Assembly (NCBI GenBank): GCA_028705905.1
Contig: JAQWCP010000095.1
Location: 1 to 6,452 of the forward strand
Length of the DNA: 6,452 bases
Source of the DNA: Oscillospiraceae bacterium
GTDB taxonomy: Bacteria > Bacillota > Clostridia > Oscillospirales > Oscillospiraceae
Direction of reading: 5' to 3'
Shown: positions 3,939-6,452 of the stretch, in pieces
Layout of the letters: each line of letters opens with the position of its first letter
Numbering within the stretch: position 1 is the stretch's first letter
Notes under the pieces: generated by a model
What the model was told of the DNA's origin: nothing
The model's input: only the letters and a program-made list of their open reading frames with translations
Databases searched by the model: none
Position numbers and translations under genes: made by a program

Positions 3939-6452
3939 TTGACGAAAGAATTACCAAAAGTATACGACCCCAAACAGGTTGAGGGGAAAATTTATCAAAT
4001 GTGGACGGACAAAGGGTGCTTTCGCGGCGTCATTGACCCCGCAAAGAAACCGTTTACGATTGTCATTCCGCCTCCCAATGTGACGGCGCAGCTGCATATT
4101 GGACACGCTTGTGATGATACATTACAGGATATTTTGATTCGAACCAAGCGCATGCAGGGCTATGCCGCTTTGTGGATTCCAGGTACGGATCATGCGGGTA
4201 TTGCCACGCAGATTAAAGTGGAAGAAAAGCTGCGCAAAGAGGGAAAGACGCGGTATGACTTGGGCCGAGAAGCCTTTATCGAAGAAGTTTGGGCGTGGAA
4301 GCACAACTATGGCGGCCAAATTATCAACCAGCTCAAGCGGTTGGGGGCTTCCTGCGATTGGGAGCGGGAACGGTTTACCATGGATGAAGGCTGTTCAAAA
4401 GCTGTACGAGAAGTTTTTGTGTCTTTGTATGAAAAGGGACTGATTTATAAAGGAAGCAGAATCGTCAATTGGTGTCCGGTTTGCGCCACTGCTTTGTCCG
4501 ATGTGGAAGTGGAGCATGAAGAAAAGCCAGGCCATTTTTGGCATATTCGCTATCCAGTCAAAGACTCGGACGAAGCTTTGATTGTTGCGACTACAAGACC
4601 GGAGACGATGCTGGGGGATACAGGCGTTGCGGTGCATCCGGATGATCCCCGTTACACCCATCTGGTTGGGAAAACGATTATCTTGCCTTTGGTCAACCGG
4701 GAAATCCCAATTGTAGCGGACGAATATGTGGATCGGGAATTTGGCACCGGTTGTGTGAAAATGACGCCGGCACACGACCCCAACGACTTTGAGGTGGGGT
4801 TGCGTCAAAATCTGCCTTCCATCTGCGTATTGGATGAAACAGGTGTTGTCAACGAAAACGGCGGGATTTATCAGGGCTTAGATCGATATGAAGCTAGAAA
4901 AGCAGTGGTGCATGATTTGGAAGAACAAGGGTATCTGGTGAAAACAGAGGATCATACCCACAGCGTTGGTACTTGCTATCGTTGTGGCGCAGATATTGAG
5001 CCGATGATTTCTGCACAGTGGTTTGTAAAAATGGAACCGCTGGCAAAAGAAGCCGTCCGTGTGGTGGAAGATAAAGAAATCCAGTTTATACCGGAGCGGT
5101 TTGCCAAGACATATCTCAATTGGATGGAGAATATCCACGACTGGTGCATTTCCAGGCAGCTCTGGTGGGGCCACCAGATTCCAGCTTGGTATTGTGACGA
5201 CTGCGGCCATATCAATGTGAGCCGGGAAGATCCAACCAGCTGTGAAAAGTGCGGGGGCAGCCATCTAACACGGGACGAAGATGTGCTGGACACGTGGTTT
5301 TCTTCTGCTCTGTGGCCGTTCTCCACACTGGGCTGGCCGGACAAAACGCCGGATTTGGAATATTTTTATCCCACAGACGTTTTGGTCACGGCGTATGACA
5401 TCATCTTTTTCTGGGTGGCACGGATGATTTTTTCCGGCATGGAACATATGAAGCAGATTCCGTTCCATACTGTGTTTATCCATGGCCTGGTGCGAGATGC
5501 GCAAGGGCGAAAAATGTCAAAGTCTTTGGGCAACGGCATTGATCCATTGGAGATGATTGAAACGTATGGAGCGGATGCTTTGCGCCTCAACATGGTCATG
5601 GGAAACAGCCCGGGAAACGATATGCGTTTCTATGTCGAGCGTTGTGAGGCAATGCGGAACTTTGCCAATAAAATCTGGAATGCCTCCCGATTCTTGTTGA
5701 TGAACCTGACCATTGAGAAAAATGAACTGCCCACACAATTGGAGATTGAGGATCGCTGGATCTTGTCCAAACTCAATGCCTTGATTGCTGAGGTGACAGA
5801 TAATATTGACCGGTATGAGCTTGGCATCGCAGTCAGCAAGATCTATGATTTTATTTGGGATTCGTACTGCGATTGGTATATTGAGCTGACGAAAACAAGG
5901 TTGAGCCAGAAGGAGAGCGACAGCAATATTCGCGCACAACAGGTTTTGTGCTACGTTCTCACCGAAACGCTAAAATTGTTGCATCCGTTTATGCCGTTCA
6001 TTACAGAAGAGATTTGGCAGGCGCTACCTCACGAGGGAGAAACATTGATGACGTCTTCCTGGCCGGCCTATCAAGAGTCTTTGGAATTTAAGGCGGAGGA
6101 AGAAGACATGGAACGGGTGATGGACGCCATTCGGGCGGTTCGTTCCAGAAGGGCTGAAATGAATGTTCCGCCTTCTCGAAAGGCGAAGCTGGTTATTGCA
6201 ACAGAGCAAGGAGACGCATATATCCGCTGTGAGGCGTTCATTGCGAGGCTTGCGTATGCCACACAGATTGAGGTTACAACCCATGCGCCAGAGGATCAAT
6301 CTGGCATGGTCAGTGCCATTACGCCCGACACAAAGATTTTTATGCCGCTGAATGAATTGGTAGATTTGGCGGCTGAGCGCCGCCGCTTGGAGAAGGAAAC
6401 GGCAAAAACAAAAAAAGAGTTGGACGGGTTGTCCGCAAAATTAAACAATCAA
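3939..6452 (+). CDS. valS: Valyl-tRNA synthetase (3' end outside window)
   Basis: Class I synthetase that charges tRNA-Val and edits mischarged threonine. Visible are 838 residues, about 95% of the usual length near 880. From TTG 3939 it opens [15 protein letters not shown], a normal ValRS start. Landmarks: HIGH (53-56); [10 protein letters not shown] (82-91); the editing domain with TTRPET (218-223) and the [10 protein letters not shown] stretch; cysteine pairs 179/182 and 346/349, and 419/422 with 435/438, likely zinc sites; [22 protein letters not shown] (525-529); the anticodon-binding domain from about 600; and the start of the C-terminal coiled coil (AERRRLEKE), cut by the window edge. 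The residue before QLHIGH is Ala50, where ValRS usually has Gly. No T-box leader can fit in the 31-bp gap to the CofE-like gene, so expression probably comes from the promoter near 2010. Confidence 0.98.
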   Translation, partial: MTKELPKVYDPKQVEGKIYQMWTDKGCFRGVIDPAKKPFTIVIPPPNVTAQLHIGHACDDTLQDILIRTKRMQGYAALWIPGTDHAGIATQIKVEEKLRKEGKTRYDLGREAFIEEVWAWKHNYGGQIINQLKRLGASCDWERERFTMDEGCSKAVREVFVSLYEKGLIYKGSRIVNWCPVCATALSDVEVEHEEKPGHFWHIRYPVKDSDEALIVATTRPETMLGDTGVAVHPDDPRYTHLVGKTIILPLVNREIPIVADEYVDREFGTGCVKMTPAHDPNDFEVGLRQNLPSICVLDETGVVNENGGIYQGLDRYEARKAVVHDLEEQGYLVKTEDHTHSVGTCYRCGADIEPMISAQWFVKMEPLAKEAVRVVEDKEIQFIPERFAKTYLNWMENIHDWCISRQLWWGHQIPAWYCDDCGHINVSREDPTSCEKCGGSHLTRDEDVLDTWFSSALWPFSTLGWPDKTPDLEYFYPTDVLVTAYDIIFFWVARMIFSGMEHMKQIPFHTVFIHGLVRDAQGRKMSKSLGNGIDPLEMIETYGADALRLNMVMGNSPGNDMRFYVERCEAMRNFANKIWNASRFLLMNLTIEKNELPTQLEIEDRWILSKLNALIAEVTDNIDRYELGIAVSKIYDFIWDSYCDWYIELTKTRLSQKESDSNIRAQQVLCYVLTETLKLLHPFMPFITEEIWQALPHEGETLMTSSWPAYQESLEFKAEEEDMERVMDAIRAVRSRRAEMNVPPSRKAKLVIATEQGDAYIRCEAFIARLAYATQIEVTTHAPEDQSGMVSAITPDTKIFMPLNELVDLAAERRRLEKETAKTKKELDGLSAKLNNQ

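Noticed and set aside
4395..4808. 137-codon minus-strand open frame inside valS
   Set aside because: It is antisense to well-conserved ValRS editing-domain sequence, and the encoded protein has no recognisable domain. Other minus-strand frames in valS are likewise shadows.
1..6452. CRISPR arrays, toxin-antitoxin pairs, retrons or defence genes
   Set aside because: No regularly spaced repeats and no unexplained pair of small genes were seen; all intervals over 300 bp are covered by genes, and the 302-bp gap at 1009-1310 holds the terminator, tRNA and promoters described.

Overview
This window most resembles the chromosome of a Gram-positive anaerobe of the class Clostridia, possibly an Oscillospiraceae/Ruminococcaceae-type gut bacterium. 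The evidence is strong purine-rich Shine-Dalgarno sites, TTG starts, SigA-type promoters, a DUF4368-type large serine recombinase typical of Firmicutes conjugative elements, and the protein styles of TrmB, ValRS and the CofE-like protein. The taxonomic placement is inference; no search was run.

Left part (1-1077): the C-terminal 335 codons of a large serine recombinase of the Tn1549/TndX-like type run in from beyond the left edge. This is probably the terminal gene of an integrative or mobilisable element lying mostly to the left. It stops about 70 bp from the 3' end of a tRNA-Pro gene on the opposite strand. Those 70 bp hold two inverted repeats. One looks like the tRNA's intrinsic terminator. 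The other (8-bp arms, 11-bp spacer) is a candidate attachment or boundary sequence.

Middle (1078-1310): a minus-strand tRNA-Pro(TGG) gene with encoded CCA, and a divergent promoter region. A SigA-like promoter fires leftward to the tRNA and another fires rightward to trmB. A perfect 15-bp palindrome lies between the two -35 boxes. The tRNA carries one C-A mismatch in the acceptor stem, next to the putative element side.

Right part (1311-6452): four genes on the plus strand. trmB (tRNA m7G46 methyltransferase, TTG start) is followed by a promoter that overlaps its stop codon. Then come an HD-domain phosphohydrolase of the YfbR/HDDC2 5'-deoxynucleotidase type, a CofE-like (F420-0:gamma-glutamyl ligase family) protein, and valS, which is cut by the right edge just before its C-terminal coiled coil ends. 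The gaps among the last three are 38 and 31 bp with no visible terminator, so they probably form one transcription unit. The theme is tRNA modification and charging plus nucleotide housekeeping, with the CofE-like protein as the functionally unexplained member.

I do not see a clearly new multi-gene system here. The points most worth a second look are the recombinase/tRNA junction, the mismatched tRNA acceptor stem, and the CofE-like gene sitting between an HD phosphohydrolase and valS.
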